Shown here in pieces: positions 34,772 through 43,085 of a stretch of 64,000 nucleotides of DNA (position 1 is its first letter; the number at the start of each line of letters is the position of its first letter). The stretch lies in contig MKVW01000004.1 in NCBI GenBank assembly GCA_001898965.1, positions 273,598-337,597 of the forward strand. Direction: 5' to 3'. Under the pieces are notes generated by a model. That model was not told the DNA's origin. It made no database searches and saw only the letters and a list, made by a program, of their open reading frames with translations. The translations under genes were made by a program, and so were the position numbers. Source of the DNA: Rhizobiales bacterium 62-17 (GTDB lineage Bacteria > Pseudomonadota > Alphaproteobacteria > Rhizobiales > Beijerinckiaceae).

Positions 34772-35563
34772 ATGAGTGCAGCCGACGGTTCCGACCGCCG
34801 TTTCGAACGCATCGCCTTTTTGTCCGCCGGCACCGCCGAGGCGGACGCTGCCTTGGCGCTGCTGGTGCCGCGTTACGGCAACAGCGAGCCGGAAAATGCC
34901 GATGTCATCGTGGCGCTCGGCGGCGACGGCATGATGCTGCAAACCCTGCACCGCTTCATGGATTCACCCAAGCCGATCTACGGTATGAATCGCGGCACCG
35001 TCGGCTTTCTGATGAACGAATTCCACGGCGACAACCTGCGCGAACGCCTCGCCAACGCCCATGCCAGCACGATTCACCCGCTGGTGATGCGCGCCACCAT
35101 GACGAGCGGCAAGACCGCGACGGCCCGCGCCATCAACGAAGTATCGCTGCTGCGCCAATCCTATCAGGCCGCCAAACTGTGCCTGTCGGTGGATGGCAAG
35201 GAGCGATTGGCCGAACTCGTCGCCGACGGTGTGCTGGTCGCAACCCCCGCCGGATCGACCGCCTATAATCTGTCCGCCAACGGCCCGATTCTGCCGCTCG
35301 ACACCAATCTGATGGCCTTGACGCCCATTTCCGCCTTCCGGCCGCGACGCTGGCGCGGCGCGCTGCTGCCCGACCGGGCGCAAGTTACTGTGGAGATTCT
35401 CGAAGCCGAGAAACGGCCCGTCGCCGCCGTCGCCGATCATTTCGAGATTCGCGAGGTGGCGCGGGTCGAAATCGCCATGGATCACGCCACCGGCGTCGTC
35501 ATTCTGCACGATCCTGGCCATTCCCTGGCCGAACGCATTCTGCGCGAACAGTTCGGTTATTGA
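34772..35563 (+). CDS. nadK: NAD kinase
   Basis: ATP-dependent phosphorylation of NAD to NADP in the cytoplasm. The 263-residue form ([10 protein letters not shown] start) matches the typical alphaproteobacterial length of about 255. Motifs: [34 protein letters not shown] and [17 protein letters not shown]. An upstream in-frame ATG would add 34 Cys/Arg-rich residues and is unlikely. No strong ribosome site is visible. A housekeeping gene between accessory blocks, divergent from the molybdoenzyme gene. Confidence 0.95.
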   Translation: MSAADGSDRRFERIAFLSAGTAEADAALALLVPRYGNSEPENADVIVALGGDGMMLQTLHRFMDSPKPIYGMNRGTVGFLMNEFHGDNLRERLANAHASTIHPLVMRATMTSGKTATARAINEVSLLRQSYQAAKLCLSVDGKERLAELVADGVLVATPAGSTAYNLSANGPILPLDTNLMALTPISAFRPRRWRGALLPDRAQVTVEILEAEKRPVAAVADHFEIREVARVEIAMDHATGVVILHDPGHSLAERILREQFGY

Positions 35564-35635
35564 GCGCAACAGATCGTGAAGGCTGGGCCGCCCAGCTTTT
35601 AGGCAGGGTGTCTCGCCAAAGGGCGCGCCAGCCCC

Positions 35636-35650
35636 TATATACCAGTTATG
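35636..35650 (+). promoter_or_regulatory. possible leaderless promoter of the thioredoxin-like gene
   Basis: TATATA at 35636-35641 ends 6 bases before the ATG at 35648, and no Shine-Dalgarno lies between. If TATATA is the -10 box, transcription would start at or next to the start codon. Confidence 0.35.
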
Positions 35651-36061
35651 ATCCGTATTTTAGCCACAGCCCTGTTGCTCGCTCTCGCCCCCGCGCCACT
35701 CGCGGCGGCGGAGGCCGAATTGATCATGTTCGAGCAGCCAGGGTGCCCGTTCTGCGCCAAGTGGAATCGCGAAATCGGGCCGATCTATCCCAAGTCCGAC
35801 ATCGGCGCCAAAGCGCCGCTGCGGCGCGTGCAGATCAACGACAAGAAAGCCTATGGTGTGACGCTGAGCGGCCCGGTGATTTTCACGCCGACCTTCGTCA
35901 TCTCGGTTGCCGGCCGCGAGACCGGCCGCATCGAAGGTTATGCCAACGACGAATCCTTCTGGGGTCTCATGACCCAGCGCACCGCCGACATTCCGGCGCC
36001 CACCACGCCTGCCTCGGAACCCGCGCCCACGACCACGCCGGATCCCACGGCCTCGCACTAA
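35648..36061 (+). CDS. small periplasmic thioredoxin-like protein
   Basis: A 137-residue protein with a signal peptide (MIRILATALLLALAPAPLAAA), then LIMFEQPGCPFCAKW with a CPFC redox motif. FTPTFVISVAGRETGRIEGY is the cis-proline (T-P) region and last strands of a minimal thioredoxin fold. The C-terminal 25 residues are a Pro/Thr-rich tail. It resembles SoxW-like or regulatory thioredoxins that reduce periplasmic disulfides. The start of the signal peptide fixes the ATG despite the lack of a ribosome site. No neighbour indicates a partner. Confidence 0.85.
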   Translation: MIRILATALLLALAPAPLAAAEAELIMFEQPGCPFCAKWNREIGPIYPKSDIGAKAPLRRVQINDKKAYGVTLSGPVIFTPTFVISVAGRETGRIEGYANDESFWGLMTQRTADIPAPTTPASEPAPTTTPDPTASH

Positions 36062-36133
36062 CATCCGACCCTTTTCGTTTTGGCCTCGCTTGGTTACTGC
36101 TAACGCAACCAGCAGGCACTGAGGGAGACAAGC

Positions 36134-37777
36134 GTGGCCGCGGCGAAGAATATCCTATTCATCATGTGCGACCAGCTGCGCTGGGATTATCTGTCCTGCT
36201 ACGGCCATCCCAAGCTGCACACACCGAATATCGATGCGCTGGCCGCGCGTGGCGTCCGCTTCACCCATTGCTACGTACAATCGCCGGTCTGCGGCCCCTC
36301 GCGCATGTCGACCTATACCGGCCGCTACATGCAATCGCACGGCGCCACCTGGAACGGCTTTCCGCTGCGCGTCGGCGAGATGACCATGGGCGACTATCTG
36401 CGCCCGCTCGGCCTGCAGGCGGCGCTAGTCGGCAAGACCCATATGACGCCCGACAAAGAGACCATGCAGCGTCTCGGCATCGATCCACAGTCGACCATCG
36501 GCGTGCGCACCGCCGAATGCGGCTTCGATCCCTATGAGCGCGACGACGGCCTGTGGGCCGTCGGTCCTGATGGCGCTTATGACGAGCGCGTGTGCCGCTA
36601 TAATCAATACCTCAATCAGAAGGGCTATGGCGGCGACAATCCCTGGCACGATTATGCCAATGCTGGCGAGAATGAGGACGGCACATTGGCTTCCGGTTGG
36701 GCGATGCGCCACGCCCGCAAGCCGGCGCGGGTGGAAGAGCCCGATTCCGAAACGCCCTATATGGTCGGCCGTGCCATGGACTTCATCACCGAAGCCGGTG
36801 ACGCGCCGTGGTGCCTGCACCTCTCCTTCATCAAGCCGCATTGGCCCTATATCGCGCCGGCGCCCTATAACACCATGTATGGCCAAGACGACATTATCCC
36901 CGTCGTGCGCGCCGACAGCGAAAAGATCGATCCGCAGCCGGTCTACCGCGAGTTCATGCAACACCGCGTGTCGCAGACTTTCGCGCGCGATGAAGTGCGC
37001 GAAGAGATCATCCCTGTCTATATGGGGCTCATCAAACAGATCGACGATCAGATGGGCCGGCTTTTCGCTTTCCTCAAGCAACGCGGTCTGATGGACAACA
37101 CGCTGATCGTGCTGACCTCCGATCATGGCGATTATCTCGGCGATCATTGGCTGGGCGAGAAGGATTTGTTCCATGACGCCAGCGTGCGCGTGCCGCTGAT
37201 CATCTATGATCCCTCACGCGACGCCGATGCGGAGCGCGGCACCACCTGCCCTGCTCTCGTCGAAGCGATCGATCTGTTACCGACCTTCATCGACGCCGTC
37301 GGCGGCAAGGCCGAAGATCATGCCCAGCGGCTCGAAGGCCGCTCGCTGATGCCGTTCCTGCGCGGCGGCAAGCCGGAAAAGTGGCGCCAATTCACCATCA
37401 GCGAATATGATTATTCGATGACCCAGGCGGCGCAGCGGCTGGGCGTCGCCTTTAAGGACACTTCGCTGTTCATGATCGCCGATGCGCGCTGGAAGCTGAT
37501 GCACGCACCGGGCTTCCGCCCGATGCTGTTCGATCGTGAGAACGATCCACAGGAATTGAAGGATCTTGGCGCCGACCCCGCCTATGAGAGCGAGCGCCAG
37601 CGCCTGATGGCCGCGCTGAATGCCTGGGGCCTGCGCATCTCGCAGCGCGTCACCGTTTCGGAAAGCCGTGTCAACGCCGGCCGCAGCCGTTCGATGCGTC
37701 GCGGCATTCTCATTGGCGTCTGGGACGAAAGCGAGATTCCAGAAGAACTCTGGACAGCCTATCGCGGTGAGAGCTGA
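36134..37777 (+). CDS. sulfatase-family hydrolase, phosphonate monoesterase-like
   Basis: Alkaline-phosphatase-superfamily enzyme of 547 residues. C53 in VCGPSRMSTYTGR is the C-x-P-S-R site converted to formylglycine. Metal ligands lie in MCDQLRWD and TSDHGDYLGDH. Length and the MSTYTGRYMQSHG context match bacterial phosphonate monoester hydrolases, which also hydrolyse phosphodiesters and sulfate esters. The start is GTG with a GAGGGAGA site. There is no signal peptide, so it is cytoplasmic. A dipeptide-type importer is convergent and might bring in the substrate. The formylglycine-generating enzyme is not in view. Confidence 0.9.
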   Translation: MAAAKNILFIMCDQLRWDYLSCYGHPKLHTPNIDALAARGVRFTHCYVQSPVCGPSRMSTYTGRYMQSHGATWNGFPLRVGEMTMGDYLRPLGLQAALVGKTHMTPDKETMQRLGIDPQSTIGVRTAECGFDPYERDDGLWAVGPDGAYDERVCRYNQYLNQKGYGGDNPWHDYANAGENEDGTLASGWAMRHARKPARVEEPDSETPYMVGRAMDFITEAGDAPWCLHLSFIKPHWPYIAPAPYNTMYGQDDIIPVVRADSEKIDPQPVYREFMQHRVSQTFARDEVREEIIPVYMGLIKQIDDQMGRLFAFLKQRGLMDNTLIVLTSDHGDYLGDHWLGEKDLFHDASVRVPLIIYDPSRDADAERGTTCPALVEAIDLLPTFIDAVGGKAEDHAQRLEGRSLMPFLRGGKPEKWRQFTISEYDYSMTQAAQRLGVAFKDTSLFMIADARWKLMHAPGFRPMLFDRENDPQELKDLGADPAYESERQRLMAALNAWGLRISQRVTVSESRVNAGRSRSMRRGILIGVWDESEIPEELWTAYRGES

Positions 37778-37796
37778 CGCGCCCACGCACGTCAGC
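37773..37796. terminator. possible bidirectional terminator between convergent genes
   Basis: A 7-base inverted repeat GCTGACG/CGTCAGC with a 10-base loop begins within the last codons of the sulfatase-type gene and ends before the convergent ABC ATPase stop. On the plus strand it is followed by a pyrimidine stretch CTCCCTTTA. Confidence 0.4.
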
Positions 37797-37802
37797 CTCC
37801 CT

Positions 37803-38819
37803 TTAGGCTTTGGCCATCTCCGGATCGTGCAGATGGCATTCGATGATCTTTTCGCCATCGGTCAGCGTCCGCGGCACTATCGACGAACACTTGTCCATCG
37901 CATCGATGCAGCGCGGATGAAAACGGCATCCTGACGGCGGATTCAGCGGATCGGGAAAGCCCCGGCCAAGATGAATATCCGGCAGGCCGAGCCCCGGCTC
38001 TGGCGTGAGGATCGATTTCATCAACGCGCGCGTATAGGGGTGACGCGGCGCATTCATCACTTCGGAGGTCGGTCCGGCCTCGACGATGCGGCCAAGATAC
38101 ATGACGGCGACATAGTCGGACATATATTCGACGACCGACAGATCGTGACTGATGAACAAATAGGTCAGGTTCATTTGCTCGCGCAGCGATTGCAGCAGAT
38201 TGAGAATCTGCGCCTGCACCGACACGTCGAGCGCTGAAGTCGGCTCGTCGCAGATGATGATTTCCGGTTTGATGATCAGCGCCCGGGCAATGGCGACGCG
38301 CTGCCGCTGACCGCCCGAAAGCTGGCTCGGATAGGAATGGATCTGGCGGCGGGCCAGACCCACCCGCTCCATCATCGCCTCGACTTCGGCGACCTGTTCC
38401 TTGGCGGTGCCGATGTTATGGATCAGCAGCGGGTCGCGGATGATCTCGCCGATGGTCTTGCGCGGATTGAGCGACGAATAGGGATCCTGAAAGACCGGCT
38501 GGACGCGCCGCGCGAAAACCTTGCGATCGACATTGGTCAGTGGCTCGCCACCGACAAAAATCTCGCCGGAAGACGGCGGCTGCAAGCCGAGCATCATGCG
38601 GCTCAGCGTGGTCTTGCCGCAGCCGGATTCGCCGACGATCGCCAGCACCTCGCCCCGCCGCAACGACAGCGACACGCCATCAACGGCGCGTAGCGGCTGG
38701 CCGCCCGCATACCATTTGCGGCCGATGTGAAACACCTTGCTCAGATCGCGGGTTTCAAACGCCAGCGGCTCGATCGCCGTTGCCACTTGAGGCCGTTCCT
38801 TCATCGCCAGCGCACTCAT
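37803..38819 (-). CDS. ABC transporter ATP-binding protein, dipeptide/oligopeptide type (DppF-like)
   Basis: Second ATPase (338 residues) of a peptide/nickel-type importer. Walker [10 protein letters not shown], signature LSGGQRQRVAIARA, Walker B IIICDEPTSALD. The C-terminal oligopeptide extension with cysteines (GCRFHPRC) is typical. Its ATG overlaps the upstream ATPase stop by 4 bases. Confidence 0.93.
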   Translation of the reverse strand: MSALAMKERPQVATAIEPLAFETRDLSKVFHIGRKWYAGGQPLRAVDGVSLSLRRGEVLAIVGESGCGKTTLSRMMLGLQPPSSGEIFVGGEPLTNVDRKVFARRVQPVFQDPYSSLNPRKTIGEIIRDPLLIHNIGTAKEQVAEVEAMMERVGLARRQIHSYPSQLSGGQRQRVAIARALIIKPEIIICDEPTSALDVSVQAQILNLLQSLREQMNLTYLFISHDLSVVEYMSDYVAVMYLGRIVEAGPTSEVMNAPRHPYTRALMKSILTPEPGLGLPDIHLGRGFPDPLNPPSGCRFHPRCIDAMDKCSSIVPRTLTDGEKIIECHLHDPEMAKA

Positions 38820-39853
38820 GCCGCACTCCCAAGGGATACAGGGCGGGGTTTCGTCGCGCCCGGCTCAAGCAGGCAGCGGTAGAAATGATCGCCGCGCGCC
38901 GGGCGCAGATCGATCTGACCTTCGTGACAGGTGGGCATTTGCAGGGAACACCGATTGCGGAAGCTGCAACCGCGCTGATTGCCGACCAGCGACGGCACGA
39001 TGCCCGGAATGGAACCCAAGCGGCCCATGGAAGCGGCCTGGCCGTGTTTGGGCATGCACTCCAACAGGCCGCGCGTGTAGGGATGCGCCGGGTTGTGGAA
39101 AACGTCCTCGGCGCTGCCCTGTTCGACAACCCGCCCGGCATACATCACCGCCACCTGATCGGCCGTGCGCGCGACGACGCCGAGATTGTGGGTGATGAGG
39201 ATCATCGCCATGTTGAACTCGTCCTGCAGACCGCGCAGCAATTGCAGGATCTGCACCTGAACCGTCACGTCGAGCGCCGTCGTCGGTTCGTCGGCGATGA
39301 TCAGAGCCGGTTCGCACATCAGCATCATCGCGATCATCATGCGCTGGCGCAGGCCACCCGAGAGCTGATGCGGAAACTGCCCCAAGCGCTGGCCTGCATT
39401 GATAATGCCGACGCGGCTCAGCAGATATTCGGCCCGCTCGCGCGCCTGCTTGCGCGAAGCGCCGCGGTGGTGACGCAGATAGACCTCTTCGAGCTGATTG
39501 CCGATCGTATAGACCGGGTTCAGCGAGGTCATCGGATCCTGGAAGATCATGCCGATGCGATAACCGCGCAGGCGCGCCATGGCACGCTCGCTGATCTTGG
39601 CGAGGTCATGACCTTCGAAGGCGATCTTGCGCGCCGTCAATGTCGCCGTGCGCGGCAACAACCGCATCAGCGCCAAGGACGTGATCGTCTTGCCGCAACC
39701 CGATTCGCCCACCAGGCAAAGCGTTTCCTTCGGCCGGACGGAGAAGGAGACGTCGGACACCGCATGCAGCGCACCAGCTGGCACGGCGATATCGACATTC
39801 ATCCCATCGACGACGAGAACCGGCGCGTCACTGGAAGAGGACAATCCGCTCAT
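38816..39853 (-). CDS. ABC transporter ATP-binding protein, dipeptide/oligopeptide type (DppD-like)
   Basis: First ATPase of the importer, 345 residues from [12 protein letters not shown]; a longer frame overlapping the permease gene is less likely. Walker [10 protein letters not shown], a degenerate signature [14 protein letters not shown], Walker [13 protein letters not shown] and the C-terminal [15 protein letters not shown] cysteine motif identify it. Gene order in transcription is permease, permease, ATPase, ATPase. Confidence 0.92.
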   Translation of the reverse strand: MSGLSSSSDAPVLVVDGMNVDIAVPAGALHAVSDVSFSVRPKETLCLVGESGCGKTITSLALMRLLPRTATLTARKIAFEGHDLAKISERAMARLRGYRIGMIFQDPMTSLNPVYTIGNQLEEVYLRHHRGASRKQARERAEYLLSRVGIINAGQRLGQFPHQLSGGLRQRMMIAMMLMCEPALIIADEPTTALDVTVQVQILQLLRGLQDEFNMAMILITHNLGVVARTADQVAVMYAGRVVEQGSAEDVFHNPAHPYTRGLLECMPKHGQAASMGRLGSIPGIVPSLVGNQRGCSFRNRCSLQMPTCHEGQIDLRPARGDHFYRCLLEPGATKPRPVSLGSAA

Positions 39854-39860
39854 CTCTAAC

Positions 39861-40796
39861 TTACCCCCGACCTTCAGGTGACGTGACATCGCGGATGCCG
39901 TCGCCGGCCATGTTGATGGCGATCACCAAGAGGAAGATGGCGGCGCCAGGGATCATGATCAAATAGGGTTTAAAGAACATCACCGCGCGGCCTTCCGACA
40001 CCATGAGGCCCCACGACGGGGTCGGCGGACGAATGCCAAGACCGAGGAAGGACAGAGCCGCTTCGACCAGGATGATCAGCGCCATATCGAGGCTGGCGAT
40101 GATGATGACCTGGTTCATCAGATTGGGCAGAATCTCACGCCACAGAATGCGGCTGTTCGAGGCGCCCGCCGCCTTCGACGACATGATGAATTCACGCTCG
40201 CGCATCTGCTGCGTCATCGAACGCGTCACCACTGCATAGCGATCCCATGTCAGGAAACCGAGCAGAATGATCAGCGCCATGATCGAGCCGCCGGAAATCG
40301 ACGACACCGACAGCGCCACCAGAATGACCGGCAGCGCGAGCTTGACGTTGATCAGATAGACGACGAAAGCGTCGACCTTGCCGCCGTAGTAGCCGCCCAA
40401 AATACCGAGGGCCGTGCCGATGATGCCGGCGATCACCGCCGCGGTGAAACCGACAAGCAGCGAAATCCGCGCGCCATAGATCAAACGGCTCAGCACGTCG
40501 CGGCCCAGCGCATCCGTGCCGAAAATATTATCCCATGACCCTTTGGCACCCCACACCGGATCGATGAGACGGCGGCTCAGATCCTGCGCATAGGGATCGT
40601 AAGGGGCAATCAACGGCGCGAACACGGCCATCAGCACAATCACCGCGATGATCGTCGTGCCGATGATGAGGCCGACATGCCCTTTCGCGCGCTTGCGCAT
40701 CAAGGCCTTCGGCGAGGGCGCCAGCGTATCGAAGTCGTCGCTGCGGCCTGCGGGAGCCGCGCCACTTACGGCAGTTCTCGTCACGATTGTAGACAT
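39861..40796 (-). CDS. ABC transporter permease, dipeptide type (DppC-like)
   Basis: A 311-residue inner-membrane subunit with a basic N-terminal tail and about six helices. The EAA-like loop is SSKAAGASNSRILWREILPN. The DPYAQDLSRRLIDP region and GTDALGRDVLSRLIYGAR are hallmarks of DppC/OppC proteins. It is 39 bases after the first permease. Confidence 0.93.
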   Translation of the reverse strand: MSTIVTRTAVSGAAPAGRSDDFDTLAPSPKALMRKRAKGHVGLIIGTTIIAVIVLMAVFAPLIAPYDPYAQDLSRRLIDPVWGAKGSWDNIFGTDALGRDVLSRLIYGARISLLVGFTAAVIAGIIGTALGILGGYYGGKVDAFVVYLINVKLALPVILVALSVSSISGGSIMALIILLGFLTWDRYAVVTRSMTQQMREREFIMSSKAAGASNSRILWREILPNLMNQVIIIASLDMALIILVEAALSFLGLGIRPPTPSWGLMVSEGRAVMFFKPYLIMIPGAAIFLLVIAINMAGDGIRDVTSPEGRG

Positions 40797-40835
40797 CAGT
40801 ATTGCCTATCTCTTTTGCGCCTATTTTGATGGCCG

Positions 40836-41753
40836 CTATCGCAGTTGCACGCGTGGATCGAGTTTCGCATTGATCAGATCGGACAAAAGGGTCAGCACGA
40901 TATAAGCGCAGGACAAGAAGACGAGGATCGACTGCACGACCGGAAAGTCGACCCGAACGATCGATTGGAAGGCGAGATAGCCGATCCCGTTCAGCGCAAA
41001 GATCGATTCGACGATGACCGATCCGCCGAGCAGGAAGCCGAGCTGAACCGCCGCCAGCGACACCACCGGCAGGATGGCGTTACGCAGCGCATGTTTGAAC
41101 AGCACCTTGAACGGCGACAGCCCTTTGGCGCGCGCCGTGCGCACATAATCGGACGACAGAACTTCCATCATGCCGGCGCGCGTCAATCGCATGGTCGAAG
41201 GCATGATCGAAACCGCCAGTGTCACAACGGGCAAGATGAAATGAGCGATCGATCCCGAGCCGGAAACCGGCACCCATCGCAACTGCACGGCGAAGACGAG
41301 GATGAAAATCAGCGCCAGCCAGAAGTTGGGCGTCGCCTGCCCCGCAACCGAGAAGATCAGCGCGGCGCGGTCCCACCAGGTGTTGGCCTTCACCGCCGCC
41401 AGAACGCCCAGCGGCACCGCCACCAACAGCGCCAGAATCAAAGCTGAAATCGCAAGCCCGCCGGTGACGCCGATGCGGTCCATGATCAATTCGGACACCG
41501 GCTCGCTGGTGAACAGCGAACGGCCGAGATCGCCACGCAGGGCACTCGTCACCCAATCGAGATATTGAATGTAGAAAGGCCGATCGAGACCATAATTGAT
41601 AGCAATGCGCGCGATGTCTTCCGGCGAGGCGTTTTCACCCGCCAGCACCGACGCCAGATCGCCCGACAGGCGCAACAGACTGAAGCCGATGATCGATACG
41701 GTGATCGCCACGCAGAGCGCGATGATCAAGCGCCTGACAAAAAACCTCAGCAT
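40836..41753 (-). CDS. ABC transporter permease, dipeptide type (DppB-like)
   Basis: A 305-residue membrane protein and first gene of the importer operon. MLRFFVRRLIIAL begins the usual first helix, and TARAKGLSPFKVLFKHALRN is the ATPase docking loop. No substrate-binding protein (DppA) gene precedes it: the next gene upstream is a divergent regulator. The binding protein must be encoded outside this window or shared. Confidence 0.93.
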   Translation of the reverse strand: MLRFFVRRLIIALCVAITVSIIGFSLLRLSGDLASVLAGENASPEDIARIAINYGLDRPFYIQYLDWVTSALRGDLGRSLFTSEPVSELIMDRIGVTGGLAISALILALLVAVPLGVLAAVKANTWWDRAALIFSVAGQATPNFWLALIFILVFAVQLRWVPVSGSGSIAHFILPVVTLAVSIMPSTMRLTRAGMMEVLSSDYVRTARAKGLSPFKVLFKHALRNAILPVVSLAAVQLGFLLGGSVIVESIFALNGIGYLAFQSIVRVDFPVVQSILVFLSCAYIVLTLLSDLINAKLDPRVQLR

Positions 41754-42180
41754 GGGCCGCCGCTCCTGTGCATTTTCATTGCGGTCGTTTCCTTCGATGG
41801 CGGCGCCTCACGCGGATGCGCCGCTTATTCATTCTTGGCCGTCAGCGCGCGAAACTTGAACTCAAATTAGAGCAATTGCAGTCAGGCGTCACGATCGTGC
41901 GCATCCAACATCAGCATTGATCATAAGAGTTTGGCCCATGGCGCGCGGCCCACAACGCGCAGCGCGCGCGCTGGCTGTCGCTTCCTCATCCCAAAACGCA
42001 GCATGCCTTCCCTTCCCTCGACGGCACATCCAAGCCCGCGCCGTCAGGACCATCCCCTTGGCCCCATCGACGGTCGGCTCGCATGTCCACCTTGCCCGCT
42101 TGTTTCGAATGGGCTAGGTTATGAGCTAATGATTATCTAGTTAGCCTAGTTTGTGGGGGCAGGCAAGGAGGTCCGTTGAG
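41754..42180. other. 427-base region without a supported gene
   Basis: Between the divergent DppB-like and GntR genes. Small open frames here have no ribosome site or recognisable protein. The GntR-proximal part (42110-42150) is AT-rich with nested inverted repeats, and 42165-42172 is a full AAGGAGGT ribosome site, so it probably holds promoters and operators for both directions. Confidence 0.6.
42114..42149. promoter_or_regulatory. nested inverted repeats, possible GntR operator
   Basis: CTAGG (42114-42118) pairs with CCTAG (42145-42149), and inside it GCTAA (42125-42129) pairs with TTAGC (42141-42145). The AT-rich segment stands out from the GC-rich surroundings and lies about 100 bases upstream of the GntR gene. 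Confidence 0.35.
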
Positions 42181-42252
42181 GTGGAATCACACTCGACAGT
42201 ACAATCCGATGCCGGCAAGACAGCGCGAACTAGGAGGCCCGTAGAACCATGA
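42181..42252 (+). CDS. candidate 23-residue leader peptide coupled to the GntR gene
   Basis: GTG start with a perfect AAGGAGGT ribosome site 8 bases upstream, 23 codons, and a TGA that overlaps the GntR start as ATGA. The peptide (MESHSTVQSDAGKTARTRRP plus VEP) is polar with a basic run. A second ribosome site (AGGAGG, 42232-42237) inside it serves GntR. Good spacing on both ends suggests real translation and coupling, perhaps to tune regulator level. There is no homology evidence, and the strong site could also be fortuitous. Confidence 0.45.
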   Translation: MESHSTVQSDAGKTARTRRPVEP

Positions 42253-43019
42253 GCGTACCTTTTCCCATTCAGTCGGATGATCGTCCCAGCTATGGCTCGG
42301 GCCGCTGGCTGCAGGTGCGCGCCTCGACGGCTTCGGCGGAAATCGTCAGTCAAATCAGGCAGCGTCTGTTCGACGGCCAATTAAAGCCGGGCGATTTTCT
42401 GGGCACGGAAAGCAGCCTCAGCCAGGAGTTCGGCGTCAGCCGCATCACCTTGCGCGATGCGCTGCGCATTCTGGAAGCCAACGGCATTGTCTACGTCAAG
42501 GTTGGCAAATCGGGCGGCGTCCGCGTCGCCGAACCCAATCCGGAACGATTCGCCGATGCCCTGGCCGTGCAGTTGATGCTGGCGGGCATTACCGAGAAGG
42601 AAGTGTTCGACGCACAGATGGGCGCCGAGATGCGCGCCGCCGAACTTGCCGCCGAGAACGCCAACGCTGACGATCTCGCTGCACTGGAAGCGCAATTCGA
42701 ACGCTGCGCCGCAGCCGTCGATGATCAGGAAGGCTTCGCGCGCGAAAGCTTGGCTTTCCATTTGCAGCTCATCAGGACATCGCACAATCGTGCACTGCTG
42801 GCGCAATTCCATGCCTTGCGGCACGTGTCGTCGAAGGCCATTCTGCGCAGCCATACGCCGTCCCGAGCGCGCACCGTTCTGGAACGGCATAGAAAGACGC
42901 TGGCTGCCGTTCGTGCGCGTGATGCTGTCAGTGCCGCCGCCGGCATTCGCGAACATTTCGAGCAGGTCATCGGTGCGCTTCTGGCCCGATCGCGCAAGGC
43001 AAACGAGTCACCGCCCTAA
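42249..43019 (+). CDS. GntR family transcriptional regulator (FadR/FCD subfamily)
   Basis: A 256-residue regulator. The N-terminal winged helix includes LKPGDFLGTESSLSQEFGVS and LRDALRILEANG; the C-terminal all-helical FCD domain (from about 110) holds the acidic and histidine residues (AFHLQLIR, EHFEQVI) that bind a metal and carboxylate ligand. It is immediately upstream of the Rieske-LigB genes on the same strand, so it probably controls them in response to an aromatic acid or breakdown product. Confidence 0.92.
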   Translation: MSVPFPIQSDDRPSYGSGRWLQVRASTASAEIVSQIRQRLFDGQLKPGDFLGTESSLSQEFGVSRITLRDALRILEANGIVYVKVGKSGGVRVAEPNPERFADALAVQLMLAGITEKEVFDAQMGAEMRAAELAAENANADDLAALEAQFERCAAAVDDQEGFARESLAFHLQLIRTSHNRALLAQFHALRHVSSKAILRSHTPSRARTVLERHRKTLAAVRARDAVSAAAGIREHFEQVIGALLARSRKANESPP

Positions 43020-43085
43020 ATCTAAACCAACGGACCGCGGCGTCCTGAAGCTGCATAAAACCTAATAAACTTGTGGAGAACGCCC

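Noticed and set aside
41565-42140. Several short open frames between the DppB-like and GntR genes
   Set aside because: No ribosome sites, no recognisable protein features, Arg/Pro/Ala-rich translations typical of non-coding GC-rich DNA.
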